This document shows positions 20,246-30,157 of a stretch of 64,000 nt of DNA, piece by piece. The DNA is from Bordetella genomosp. 1 (GTDB taxonomy: Bacteria; Pseudomonadota; Gammaproteobacteria; Burkholderiales; Burkholderiaceae_B): positions 1 through 64,000 of the forward strand of contig NZ_NEVL01000002.1 in assembly GCF_002261335.1 (NCBI RefSeq), in the 5' to 3' direction. Position numbers and translations under genes: made by a program. The stretch's first letter is position 1. Every line of letters starts with the position of its first letter. Below the pieces are notes generated by a model. It ran no database searches. It was not told the origin of the DNA and saw nothing but the letters and a program-made list of their open reading frames with translations.

Positions 20246-20274
20246 TTGAAAAAATGCACAGATGCACCTATCTT
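20246..20274 (+). promoter_or_regulatory. Promoter of cbpA-cbpM
   Basis: TTGAAA (20246-20251) and TATCTT (20269-20274) with a 17-nt spacer, about 60 nt before the cbpA ATG. TTGAAA followed 13 nt later by CACCTATC also loosely resembles a heat-shock (sigma-32) promoter, which would suit a DnaJ-type cochaperone. Confidence 0.5.
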
Positions 20275-20335
20275 CTGTATATCCCGACCGGCGGGGAGAG
20301 CCCTGCGCCGGTAGCCTACACCAGGAAGCCGGAAC

Positions 20336-21283
20336 ATGGAGTTCAAGGACTACTACAAGATTCTGGGCGTGGAGAGCGGCGCCTCCGAAGACGATATCCG
20401 CCGCGCCTATCGCAAGCTCGCCCGCAAATACCATCCCGACGTCAGCAAGGAAGCCGACGCCGAAACCCGCATGCGCGACGTCAACGAGGCCTACGACGTG
20501 CTGCGCGACGCCGAGAAGCGCGGCGCCTACGACAAGCTGGCCGCCGGCGTCTCCCCGGATGGCGGCTTCGCGCCGCCGCCCGGCTGGGACCAGGGCTTCG
20601 AGTTTCACTACGGCCCCGGGCAGGCGCACGGCGAGGGCGGCCAGGAGTTCAGCGACTTCTTCTCCTCGCTGTTCGGCGGGCAGGCGCGCGAGCGCGCCGC
20701 GCGGCAGAACTTCCGCGCGCGCGGCGAAGACCAGCACGCGGCGGTCGAGGTCGACATCGACGACGCGCTCAACGGAGCCACGCGCGAGATCAGCCTGCGT
20801 TCGGTGCAGGCCGACGCCCAGGGCCAGCCGCAGATGCGCACGCGCACGCTGTCGGTGAAGATCCCGCAGGGGGTGCGCGAGGGCCAGTTCATCCGACTGG
20901 CCGGGCAGGGCATGCCCGGCTATGGCGGCGGCGACCCCGGCGACCTGTTTCTCGAGGTGCGGTTCCGGCCGCACGCGCGCTATCGCGCGGAGGGTCGCGA
21001 TCTCTACATGAACCTGCCGGTCGCGCCCTGGGAGGCCGCGCTCGGCGCGGCCGTCGAGGTGCCGACCCCCAAGGGCACGGTCGAGGTGTCGATCCCGGCC
21101 GGCTCGAAAAACGGCCGCCAGCTGCGCCTGCGCGGCCGCGGCATTCCCGGCGACCCCGCCGGTGACCTGTATCTGGTGCTCGACCTGGTGCTGCCGCCGG
21201 CCGACAGCGACGCGGCCCGCGAGGCCTATCGCAGGATGGCCCAGGACCTCGCCTTCGACCCCCGCCACAACCTCGGAGTATGA
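20336..21283 (+). CDS. cbpA: Curved-DNA-binding protein / DnaJ-type cochaperone CbpA
   Basis: A 315-residue class B J-protein. The J domain is at residues 4-70 with the HPD triad near 33-35 (KYHPDVSKE). A Gly/Phe-rich linker (about 75-125) and two C-terminal beta domains follow (VEVDIDDALNGATREISL to GDLYLVLDLVLP). There is no zinc finger, which separates it from DnaJ. It stimulates DnaK and, in E. coli, binds curved DNA. The next gene, a CbpM homologue, overlaps or abuts the stop, the classical cbpA-cbpM arrangement. Confidence 0.93.
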   Translation: MEFKDYYKILGVESGASEDDIRRAYRKLARKYHPDVSKEADAETRMRDVNEAYDVLRDAEKRGAYDKLAAGVSPDGGFAPPPGWDQGFEFHYGPGQAHGEGGQEFSDFFSSLFGGQARERAARQNFRARGEDQHAAVEVDIDDALNGATREISLRSVQADAQGQPQMRTRTLSVKIPQGVREGQFIRLAGQGMPGYGGGDPGDLFLEVRFRPHARYRAEGRDLYMNLPVAPWEAALGAAVEVPTPKGTVEVSIPAGSKNGRQLRLRGRGIPGDPAGDLYLVLDLVLPPADSDAAREAYRRMAQDLAFDPRHNLGV

Positions 21284-21285
21284 CC

Positions 21286-21612
21286 ATGAGCAAAGTCGTC
21301 GTGGCACATGCCACCGTCGTATGTCAGGAGCAGCCCCTCACCGCCGAAGACCTGGCCCGGGCCTGCGATGCGCAGCTCGAATGGGTGGCGCGGCTGGTGG
21401 AGGTCGGGATCGTGCGGGTGCCGGCCGGCGTGGCCGCGCGCGGCCCGGCCGAATGGCGCTTCCAGAGCCTGGACCTGCGCCGCGCGCTGGACGCGCGCCG
21501 CCTGGAGCGCGACCTGGGCGCCGGGCTGGACGCGGCCGCGCTGATCCTGGACCTGAGCCAGGAGGTGCGGCGCCTGAAGGCGCAGCTGCGCGCGCTCGGC
21601 CAGGCCGGCTGA
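21286..21612 (+). CDS. cbpM: Chaperone modulator CbpM
   Basis: A 108-residue MerR-like helix-turn-helix protein that in E. coli binds the CbpA J domain and inhibits it. The pattern LTAEDLARACDAQLEWVARLVEVGIV then FQSLDLRRALDARRL, with a terminal helix VRRLKAQLRAL, fits the family. Two starts are possible: ATG 21280 (overlapping the cbpA stop) and ATG 21286. GGAG ends 7 nt before 21286 but only 1 nt before 21280, so the second is preferred. Confidence 0.85.
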   Translation: MSKVVVAHATVVCQEQPLTAEDLARACDAQLEWVARLVEVGIVRVPAGVAARGPAEWRFQSLDLRRALDARRLERDLGAGLDAAALILDLSQEVRRLKAQLRALGQAG

Positions 21613-21673
21613 GGCGCGGGCCGCGGCGGCGGCCTGGGTAGAATCGAGGGTTTCCCGATACGCCGCCGCATCC

Positions 21674-22405
21674 ATGTCCGCACCGTCCGCCGGGGCCTGC
21701 CCGCCCGAGACCCCCGAGGTTCCCCACCGCCCCCTGATGGCGGGCCTGAAGGCCTGCGTGCCGGTCATGATCGGCTATTTCCCGGTGGCGGTCGCCTTCG
21801 GCATCGCCGGGCTGGGCACGGGCCTGGCGCCCTATCAGGTGGTGCTGATCTCGGTGCTGGTGTATGCGGGCGCCAGCCAGTTCCTGCTGCTGGCCTCGAT
21901 CAAGGCCGGCACGCCGTGGCCCTGGGTGGTGGCGCTCTGCTCGCTGCTCAACGCCCGCCACCTGCTCTACGGGCCGCTGTTGTCGCGCTGGCTGCCGCCG
22001 GCGCTGCGCACGCGGCTGCGCCTCGCCTTCTTTCTCACCGATGAGGTGTTCGCCACGGCCCTGCACCGGCTCGGCCTGGTCGAGCCGCGCCAGCGCGCGC
22101 GCTGGATGGCCGGGCTGGGCGTGGGCGCCTGGCTGACCTGGATCGCCGGCACCGCCGTGGGCGTGTATGCCGGCGAGGGGCTGGAGCGGCAGTTTCCGAT
22201 GCTGGCGCAGGTGATGCGCTTTGCGCTGCCGGCGTTGTTCCTGGCGCTGGTGTGCCAGAGCGCCAAGCGCGACCTGTGGCTGCCGCTGGCCGCCGCGCTG
22301 GTCGTGGGCGGGGCGCTCGCCGCGGCCGGCCATGGCACGCTCGCCATCCTGGCCGGCGCGCTCGCGGGCTGCCTCTGCTATCGCCCGCGGGGAGCGCGCG
22401 CATGA
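21674..22405 (+). CDS. azlC: AzlC family branched-chain amino acid exporter, large subunit
   Basis: Inner-membrane permease of 243 residues with five or six hydrophobic helices. The family block YFPVAVAFGIAGLGTGL is at about 34-50, then YAGASQFLLLASI and SLLNARHLLYG. It works with AzlD in export of branched-chain amino acids and their analogues in Bacillus. The stop overlaps the azlD start by 4 nt. Confidence 0.92.
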   Translation: MSAPSAGACPPETPEVPHRPLMAGLKACVPVMIGYFPVAVAFGIAGLGTGLAPYQVVLISVLVYAGASQFLLLASIKAGTPWPWVVALCSLLNARHLLYGPLLSRWLPPALRTRLRLAFFLTDEVFATALHRLGLVEPRQRARWMAGLGVGAWLTWIAGTAVGVYAGEGLERQFPMLAQVMRFALPALFLALVCQSAKRDLWLPLAAALVVGGALAAAGHGTLAILAGALAGCLCYRPRGARA

Positions 22406-22740
22406 CCGGCGGCATCGAATTCTGGGTGGCCGTGCTGGCCATGGCCGTGATCACGTTCATGACGCGGGCCCTGCCGTTCCTGCTGTCCTCGCGCAATCGC
22501 CTGCTGCAGCGGCTCTCGCAGGAGGGCTCGCGCCTGGCGGTGCTGGGCCCGGCACTGCTGGCGGCCATCGCGGCCGCCGTGATCGTGCCGGATCTGTGGG
22601 GCGATCAGCGCGTGGCCGAGGCCATGCCCTACGTGGGCGGGCTGGTGGTGACCGCGCTGGCGGCGCGCCTGACCGGCAACACCGGCCTGGCGGTGATCCT
22701 GGGCCTGGCGGGCTACGGCGGACTGCTGGCGCTGGTCTGA
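22402..22740 (+). CDS. azlD: AzlD family branched-chain amino acid exporter, small subunit
   Basis: A 112-residue membrane protein with three or four helices, the second component of the AzlCD exporter. It opens TGGIEFWVAVLAMAVITFMT and has the RALPFLL motif near residue 23. The ATG at 22402 overlaps azlC (ATGA), so the two are translationally coupled. Confidence 0.92.
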   Translation: MTGGIEFWVAVLAMAVITFMTRALPFLLSSRNRLLQRLSQEGSRLAVLGPALLAAIAAAVIVPDLWGDQRVAEAMPYVGGLVVTALAARLTGNTGLAVILGLAGYGGLLALV

Positions 22741-22769
22741 GCCAGGGGCTTTGAACGGCCCGTCGGCGT

Positions 22770-23456
22770 TCAGGCCGGCGTGGCCTGCGTCTCGCCCGCG
22801 CGCATCGCGGCGGCGAGCGCGTCGCGCCACGCTTCGGGCTGGCCGAGGTAGCGGCCCGGGTCCATCACCTGCCAGCCGGCCCGGGTCTGCAGGGCGAAGG
22901 TCGGGAAGCCATTGGCGCCGAGCTCGCGCAGCAGGGCGCGACTGTCCTCGAAATGGCCGGCCAGCGGCGCGCCCGAATAGGTCTGCATGTCGGCATCGTA
23001 GCGGTCGAGGTCCAGACCCGACTGCGCGGCCAGCTCGCGCAGCACGGCCGGATCGGCCACGCGCAGCCCGAGCACATAGTGCGCATCCTGGATGCGCGCC
23101 AGCAGGTCCAGGCCGTCGCCGTCCTGGGCCGCCGCCGCCAGCACCGCGGCGCTGGGCGGACCCGAGTCGAACACCGCGCCGCTGTCGCGCAGCAGGCCAT
23201 TGAAGTAGGCGTCGCCGAAGGGTTGGCCCGTCATCGCGGCGATGCGGCGGTCGTGCTGCATCACGTAATGGCGCAGCGCCTCCGTGACGGGCTGCCGCCG
23301 CGCGCCGGTCATCATGCCGCCGCCATGCGTGAGGATGCGCAGGCCGGGCAGGGCACGCGCGGCCTTCACCAGCGGCGCGGCGCCGTAGCACCAGCCGCAC
23401 AGCGGATCGTGGACGTAATGGAGGACGGGGAGAAGAGCGGCGTTCATGGGCCGCAT
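22770..23456 (-). CDS. DsbA family thioredoxin-fold protein
   Basis: A 228-residue DsbA/FrnE-type protein with a CGWC redox motif at Cys20-Cys23 (DPLCGWCYGAAPLV), an inserted helical domain and the cis-Pro loop in GANGFPTFALQ. There is no signal peptide, so it probably acts in the cytoplasm, like FrnE proteins. The ATG at 23456 has GAAGAG 9 nt upstream; ATG 23447 would shorten it by three residues. It stands alone, 87 nt from the phosphate transporter gene. Confidence 0.88.
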   Translation of the reverse strand: MRPMNAALLPVLHYVHDPLCGWCYGAAPLVKAARALPGLRILTHGGGMMTGARRQPVTEALRHYVMQHDRRIAAMTGQPFGDAYFNGLLRDSGAVFDSGPPSAAVLAAAAQDGDGLDLLARIQDAHYVLGLRVADPAVLRELAAQSGLDLDRYDADMQTYSGAPLAGHFEDSRALLRELGANGFPTFALQTRAGWQVMDPGRYLGQPEAWRDALAAAMRAGETQATPA

Positions 23457-23543
23457 CTTAGGCCACTCTTCCGTCGCGGCCTAGCCGGCGGGACGGAAGA
23501 GTGTGTTGCGCCAAACGGTCAGATCGACCGGGCGCGGCGGGCC

Positions 23544-25019
<1,476 letters not shown>

Positions 25020-25224
25020 GGGAATTGGAGAGGGGCGGGATGTGTTGTGACGAAATTATTGCAGATTTGTGAAAGCGGCCGGGCCGCCGCGGGCACCCTC
25101 GCGCTGCGTTAGGATGCCGATTTGCCGGCGCGTCCCAGGAAGGGAGCGCGCTTTGATGATTTAATTGGTTACAAAAAGGCGGTGCGCCGGCCGATGCCGC
25201 GCCCGCCCGCCACCAGGACTCGCC

Positions 25225-25869
<645 letters not shown>

Positions 25870-25930
25870 GGCGCGCGGGCCCTGCGGTATAGTTGCCCGC
25901 GTTGTCTGCTGATCTTTCGGAAAGAAGAAA

Positions 25931-26272
25931 ATGAAGGTTTCGATTGCACTGCCCCTCGCCGCCGCGACCCTGATGCTCACGGCCTGCGCCAACGTCAAGG
26001 ACATCAGCAACACCGATCCGGTGTTCTACGGTTCCACCGCGCGCCCCGCCGCCGAATACCTGGGCTGCGTGGCCGCCGCCTGGAAGGGGCAGGGCGTCGA
26101 CTTCCACCAGACCGAGATCAAGAATGGCGGCGAGCTGGTGGTCGACGGCACGCTCGGCGTCGAGGCCGTGCTGAGCGCGACCACCTGGCGCGGCAAGACC
26201 GACGCGCGCCTGACCACGCGCCGTCCGTCGCGGGCGGTCACGCTGTCCGATTCGGCCAATCTGTGCCTGTGA
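25931..26272 (+). CDS. Small lipoprotein
   Basis: A 113-residue predicted lipoprotein. The signal peptide ends in a lipobox LTAC with Cys19, followed by Ala-Asn, so outer-membrane sorting is expected. The mature domain (about 95 residues) contains a second Cys in AAEYLGCVAAAW and a terminal Cys two residues before the end, which could form a disulphide. No function recognised. The stop and the next gene's start share one base (TGATG), so it is probably coupled to the M23 peptidase. Confidence 0.85.
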   Translation: MKVSIALPLAAATLMLTACANVKDISNTDPVFYGSTARPAAEYLGCVAAAWKGQGVDFHQTEIKNGGELVVDGTLGVEAVLSATTWRGKTDARLTTRRPSRAVTLSDSANLCL

Positions 26273-27141
26273 TGCAGCGGCGCGACTTCCTCGCGGGCTC
26301 CGCGGCGCTGGGCCTGGCAGGCCTGCTGCCGGCCTGGGCGCGGGCCCAGGGCGACGCCGCCGACTACATCACGCGCAAGCTGAATTTCCCGGTGCCGGGC
26401 GGCGTGGCCGTGCTGCGCCTGGGCGCCTCGGCCACCGAGCCCGAGGTGCGTTACCTGAACAAGCGCGTGATGGTGCTGCCGCAGCCGGGCAACGCCTGGC
26501 TCGCGATCGTGGGCATCCCGCTGTCGGTCAAGCCGGGTTCCGAGTCGGTCACGGTGGGCTCGGGTGCGAGCGCGACACGCGTGCCGTTCACCGTGGGCAC
26601 GAAGACCTACGTCGCGCAGCACATCAAGCTCAAGAACAAGCGCCAGGTCAATCCGGATCCCGACGACATGCGCCGCATCGAACGCGAGCTGGCCGAGCAG
26701 AATGCCGCCTATCGCGCGTTCCGGGCCGGCGTGGTGCCGAGCAACGTGGTGCTCGACGCGCCCGTGCAGGGCCGCCTCTCCAGCCCGTTCGGGCTGCGCC
26801 GCTTCTTCAACGGCGAAGAGCGCAATCCGCACTCGGGCCTGGACTTCGCCGTGCCGTCGGGCACCCCGGTGCGCGCGCCGGCGGCCGGCCGTGTGGTGCT
26901 GGTGGGCGACTATTTCTTCAACGGCAAGACCGTGTTCGTCGACCATGGCCAGGGCTTCATCAGCATGTTCTGCCACCTGTCGGCGATCGACGTGGCCGTG
27001 GGCGACGAGGTCGCGCGCGGCGGCGTGGTCGGCAAGGTCGGCGCCACCGGCCGCGCCACCGGCCCGCACCTGCACTGGAACGTCAGCCTGAACGACGCCC
27101 GCGTGGATCCCGCGATCTTCATCGGCGCATTTAAAAAGTAA
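26272..27141 (+). CDS. M23 family metallopeptidase with twin-arginine signal
   Basis: A 289-residue LytM-domain protein predicted to act on peptidoglycan in the periplasm. The N-terminus MQRRDFLAG, a hydrophobic stretch and ARAQ is a Tat-type signal (Arg3-Arg4). The M23 domain is at about 165-285. Its zinc motifs appear intact: HSGLDFA for the HxxxD motif and GPHLHWNV for the HxH motif. The middle part is a DUF4785/peptidase-inhibitor-like beta region (GGVAVLRLG, KSGSESVTV-like). If catalytically intact it is a DD-endopeptidase rather than an amidase activator. The ATG at 26272 is favoured over a GTG 9 nt upstream. Confidence 0.88.
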   Translation: MQRRDFLAGSAALGLAGLLPAWARAQGDAADYITRKLNFPVPGGVAVLRLGASATEPEVRYLNKRVMVLPQPGNAWLAIVGIPLSVKPGSESVTVGSGASATRVPFTVGTKTYVAQHIKLKNKRQVNPDPDDMRRIERELAEQNAAYRAFRAGVVPSNVVLDAPVQGRLSSPFGLRRFFNGEERNPHSGLDFAVPSGTPVRAPAAGRVVLVGDYFFNGKTVFVDHGQGFISMFCHLSAIDVAVGDEVARGGVVGKVGATGRATGPHLHWNVSLNDARVDPAIFIGAFKK

Positions 27142-27143
27142 GC

Positions 27144-27411
27144 CCCTGTGGGTAGCCCCCACGCCGCGCGCTGCGCGCTTGCTGCCCCCCGAGGGGGCCC
27201 CGCCGCCTTCGGGCGGCCGGGCGGCGGCGGGAGTCCCTGTGGGTGGCCCCCACGCCGCGCGCTGCGCGCTTGCTGCCCCCCGAGGGGGCCCCGCCGCCTT
27301 CGGGCGGCCGGGCGGCGGCGGAGTCCCTGTGGGTGGCCCCCACGCCGCGCGCTGCGCGCTTGCTGCCCCCCGAGGGGGCTCCGCCGCCTTCGGGCGGCCG
27401 GGCGGCGGCGG
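27144..27411. repeat. Three tandem copies of a 90-bp GC-rich palindromic repeat
   Basis: Near-identical units begin at 27144, 27235 and 27325 (91, 90 and about 87 bp). Each starts CCCTGTGGGT and contains CCCCCGAGGGGG and CCGCCTTCGGGCGG hairpins. They differ at only two or three positions and start three bases after the M23 stop. The composition resembles the REP-like intergenic elements common in Comamonadaceae and Alcaligenaceae. They could act as terminators or mRNA stabilisers. Apparent reading frames through them are artefacts. Confidence 0.85.
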
Positions 27412-27451
27412 TCGTGCTTGCCAAGGTCTCGGCCCATCTGCCGCCATCAAA

Positions 27452-27660
27452 AACAAAGGTGTCAGACTACATTTTTGAAGATAGCCGTCCGTCCCAAAAG
27501 AAAGGTGTCAGACTACATTTTCGGCAGAGGGCGTCGGTCGAAAAAATGCAGTCTGACACCTTTGTTTTGCGCGTCGAAAATGTAGTCTGACACCTTTGTT
27601 GGGAAGGGGGCGTCGACTGGCGTTTGCCTTGCCCATGAAAAAAGCCATCCCTCGGGATGC
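27452..27660. repeat. Foldback repeat module A1 (motif GGTGTCAGACTRCATTTT, two forward and two reverse)
   Basis: Forward copies at 27458-27476 and 27504-27521, reverse copies at 27542-27560 and 27577-27594. The inner pair and the outer pair can fold as nested stems; the outer one extends to AACAAAGG...CCTTTGTT. After the last copy comes a remnant of the min terminator (27636-27660) that has lost its T run. The module is about 80-90 percent identical by eye to the next one, so it is a tandem duplication. Confidence 0.85.
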
Positions 27661-27662
27661 CA

Positions 27663-27886
27663 AACAAAGGTGTCAGACTACATTTTTGAAGATCGCCGTC
27701 CGTCCCAAAAGAAAGGTGTCAGACTACATTTTCGGCAGAGGACGTCCGTCGAAAAATGCAGTCTGACACCTTTGTTTCGCGTGTCGGAAAAATGCAGTCT
27801 GACACCTTTGTTTTGTACGCCAAAAATGTAGTCTGACACCTTTGTTGGGAAGGGGCGGGCGACGATTGGGGTTTGCCTTGCCCATG
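27663..27886. repeat. Foldback repeat module A2 (two forward and three reverse motif copies)
   Basis: Forward copies at 27669-27687 and 27715-27732; reverse copies at 27752-27770, 27788-27806 and 27822-27840. It is the second copy of the roughly 210-bp unit, with one additional reverse motif. It runs directly into the intact terminator of minCDE. No reading frame here looks coding. Confidence 0.85.
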
Positions 27887-27915
27887 AAAAAAGCCATCCC
27901 TGGGGATGGCTTTTT
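27887..27915 (-). terminator. Bidirectional terminator of the min operon
   Basis: GCCATCCC (27893-27900) and GGGATGGC (27903-27910) form an 8-bp stem. It is flanked by A6 on one side and T5 on the other, so it works on both strands. It lies 19 nt past the minE stop. Confidence 0.85.
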
Positions 27916-27933
27916 CGTTGCGGCGCGCGGGGA

Positions 27934-28206
27934 TCAGGCTTGCGGCTGCGTTTCGGGCTGCGGCATCTCGATCTTGACTTCGAGCACTTCCAGGCTGTCC
28001 TGGCGCTCGAGGTGGACCTTGATGTCTTCCGGGTTGATCTTGACGTACTTCGAGATCACGGCGATCAGCTCCTGCTGCAGCTGCGGCAGGTAGTCGGGCG
28101 AGTCGCCGCGGCCGGAACGTTCGTGGGCGAGGATGATCTGCAGGCGTTCTTTGGCAACGCTTGCCGTGGATTTCTTCTGGCCGAGCAGGAACGACAGGAA
28201 CGACAT
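27934..28206 (-). CDS. minE: Cell division topological specificity factor MinE
   Basis: A 90-residue protein that drives MinCD pole-to-pole oscillation. The N-terminal membrane-targeting and anti-MinCD helix ([20 protein letters not shown]) is followed by the dimerisation domain ([18 protein letters not shown], then [18 protein letters not shown]). Length is normal. It begins 3 nt after the minD stop and is the last gene of the operon. Confidence 0.95.
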   Translation of the reverse strand: MSFLSFLLGQKKSTASVAKERLQIILAHERSGRGDSPDYLPQLQQELIAVISKYVKINPEDIKVHLERQDSLEVLEVKIEMPQPETQPQA

Positions 28207-28209
28207 TGC

Positions 28210-29025
28210 TTACTTTCCTCCGAACAGGCGTTTCAGCAGGCCGGGCTTTTCGTATTCGGTAAAGCGCAGCGAACGGTCTTCGCCCAGGTAACGGGCGACC
28301 ACGTCCTTGTAGGCCTCGGAGACGTCCGTGTCTTTCAGGTGGATGGCGGGCAGGCCCTGGTTGGAGGCCTGCAGCACCGCTTCGGATTCCGGGATCACGC
28401 CGATCAGCTTGATCCGCAGGATGTCTTCGATATCGGAGAGCGACAGCATCTCGCCGTCGTTCACGCGCTTGGGGTTGTAGCGGGTCAGGAGCAGGTACTC
28501 CTTCACCGGCTCGTCGCCCTGCACGGCGCGGCGCGACTTGGCGGCCAGGATGCCCAGGATGCGGTCGGAGTCGCGCACCGAAGACACTTCGGGGTTGGTC
28601 ACGACCAGCGCGTCGTCGGCGAAGTAGGCCGCCATCAGCGCACCGGTCTCGATGCCGGCGGGCGAATCGCAGATGATGTATTCAAAGCCCATGTCCTTCA
28701 GGTCGTTGATGACCTTCTCGACGCCTTCCTGCGTGAGCGCATCCTTGTCGCGCGTCTGCGAGGCAGGCAGCACGAACAGGTTTTCGAGCTGCTTGTCCTT
28801 GATCAGCGCCTGCTTCAGGTTGGCTTCGCCCTGGATCACGTTGACGAAGTCATACACCACCCGGCGCTCGCAACCCATGATGAGGTCGAGATTGCGCAGG
28901 CCCACGTCGAAGTCGATGACCGCGGTCTTGTGGCCTCGCATCGCCAGGCCAGAGGAAAAGCTGGCGCTCGTGGTGGTCTTGCCCACGCCGCCTTTGCCGG
29001 AGGTCACCACAACAATACGTGTCAT
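28210..29025 (-). CDS. minD: Septum site-determining ATPase MinD
   Basis: Membrane-associated ParA/MinD ATPase of 271 residues that recruits MinC and is released by MinE. The deviant Walker A SGKGGVGKTT is at 9-18. DFDVGLRNLDL and CDSPAGIETGA (Walker B) follow. The C-terminal amphipathic membrane helix is KPGLLKRLFGGK. The ATG at 29025 is used; a TTG nine bases upstream is the alternative. Confidence 0.97.
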   Translation of the reverse strand: MTRIVVVTSGKGGVGKTTTSASFSSGLAMRGHKTAVIDFDVGLRNLDLIMGCERRVVYDFVNVIQGEANLKQALIKDKQLENLFVLPASQTRDKDALTQEGVEKVINDLKDMGFEYIICDSPAGIETGALMAAYFADDALVVTNPEVSSVRDSDRILGILAAKSRRAVQGDEPVKEYLLLTRYNPKRVNDGEMLSLSDIEDILRIKLIGVIPESEAVLQASNQGLPAIHLKDTDVSEAYKDVVARYLGEDRSLRFTEYEKPGLLKRLFGGK

Positions 29026-29143
29026 GACGATCAAACCCTTATGTTCGAATAAATCGCGTTATCGTAAAGCAAAAAGCCCCTAATGGCTTCTTACATGTGT
29101 GTATTGCGCGGGCCCGCGGCGCCTGGCCGCAAGCCCGTGGATA

Positions 29144-30031
29144 TCAGCCCTTGAGCGCCTCGATGTGCAGGGTGTCGCCCGCCAGGCGCACTAGCGCCGG
29201 CTGGTTGTGCAGGGCGCGGTCGAGCTTGTCTTCGACCACGCGATACACACCCGCCACGGCCAGCAGTTCGGCATCGAGCTGCGTGGTGAAGATGCGCGCC
29301 GACGTGTCGCCGCGCGCCCCCGCCATCGCCTTGCCGCGCAGCGGCCCGTAGACGTGCACGTTGCCGTCGGCGATCACTTCCGCACCCTGGCTCACCATGC
29401 CGATCACGACCACGTCGGAGTTGCGCGCATACACGCGCTGGCCCGATCGCAGCGGCCGCGTGATGACGAGCGCCGAGCTGCTCTGCGGCGCCCCCGCGGT
29501 GTGGCGCGCCGATTCGGCGGTGTTGCCGGCGGCACGACCCGGCACGGCGGCATCGTCGTCGCCCGTCGGCTCTTGCGCCCCGGTGGCCGGCGCCGCGTCG
29601 GGCGCGGGCTCCGGCGTGGGGCCGTCGGCGTTCATGTCGAGCGCGGCGGCCTGCACCGACGGCACCGGCGTGGCGACGTCGTTGGGCGGCGTGGTGTCGA
29701 TGGTGGCCGGCACGCGCGGACCCGGCGTGGACAGCTCCACCGGCGTCAGGCCGGCGGCGCGCGCGGCGTCGAGGTTGGCACCATTCGCCACCACGCCGAT
29801 GGCCGGCAGGTTGTGATCGCGCAGCGCCTGCACCAGCGCGGGCCAGTCGATCGCCGCGTCGACGCGGCTCGCGTCGATCACCACCGGTTCGTTCTCGAAG
29901 AAGCTGCCGGCGTCGGCCATGCGCTTGTCGAGCGCGGCGCGCAGGGCGTCGAGGTCGGCGTTGTTCAGGACCACGCGGATGGCGTAGAGCGTGGCGCTTT
30001 TGAAATCCAGGGCTAGGGGTTCGTTGGTCAT
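29144..30031 (-). CDS. minC: Septum formation inhibitor MinC
   Basis: FtsZ antagonist that restricts division to mid-cell, 295 residues. The N-terminal domain ([19 protein letters not shown]) covers 1-100 and the C-terminal beta-helix domain ([31 protein letters not shown]) covers 190-295. Between them lies an unusually long Pro/Ala/Asp-rich linker of roughly 80 residues, longer than in E. coli MinC (231 residues). The ATG at 30031 fits the family start; an ATG further upstream would add 23 non-conserved residues. It is the first gene of minCDE. Confidence 0.93.
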   Translation of the reverse strand: MTNEPLALDFKSATLYAIRVVLNNADLDALRAALDKRMADAGSFFENEPVVIDASRVDAAIDWPALVQALRDHNLPAIGVVANGANLDAARAAGLTPVELSTPGPRVPATIDTTPPNDVATPVPSVQAAALDMNADGPTPEPAPDAAPATGAQEPTGDDDAAVPGRAAGNTAESARHTAGAPQSSSALVITRPLRSGQRVYARNSDVVVIGMVSQGAEVIADGNVHVYGPLRGKAMAGARGDTSARIFTTQLDAELLAVAGVYRVVEDKLDRALHNQPALVRLAGDTLHIEALKG

Positions 30032-30157
30032 GGTCGGGGTGTGAGCCAGCCGGCGCGCCACGACTGGGCGCGCGCGGGCCGGTTCTGCAATGTCGGGCAT
30101 GATAACCCGCGAGAGGGTGCGCCGATAAGGTGAAAACCGCGCCGCGCCCCCATGAAT

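Noticed and set aside
27148-27590. Overlapping frames of about 100 to 145 codons through the tandem repeats
   Set aside because: Their products repeat RAARLLPPEG-like units because the DNA is repetitive; no ribosome site or family match.
27455-27845. CRISPR array
   Set aside because: Motif copies alternate in orientation and spacing is irregular (about 16 to 80 nt); no cas genes are near, so this is not CRISPR.
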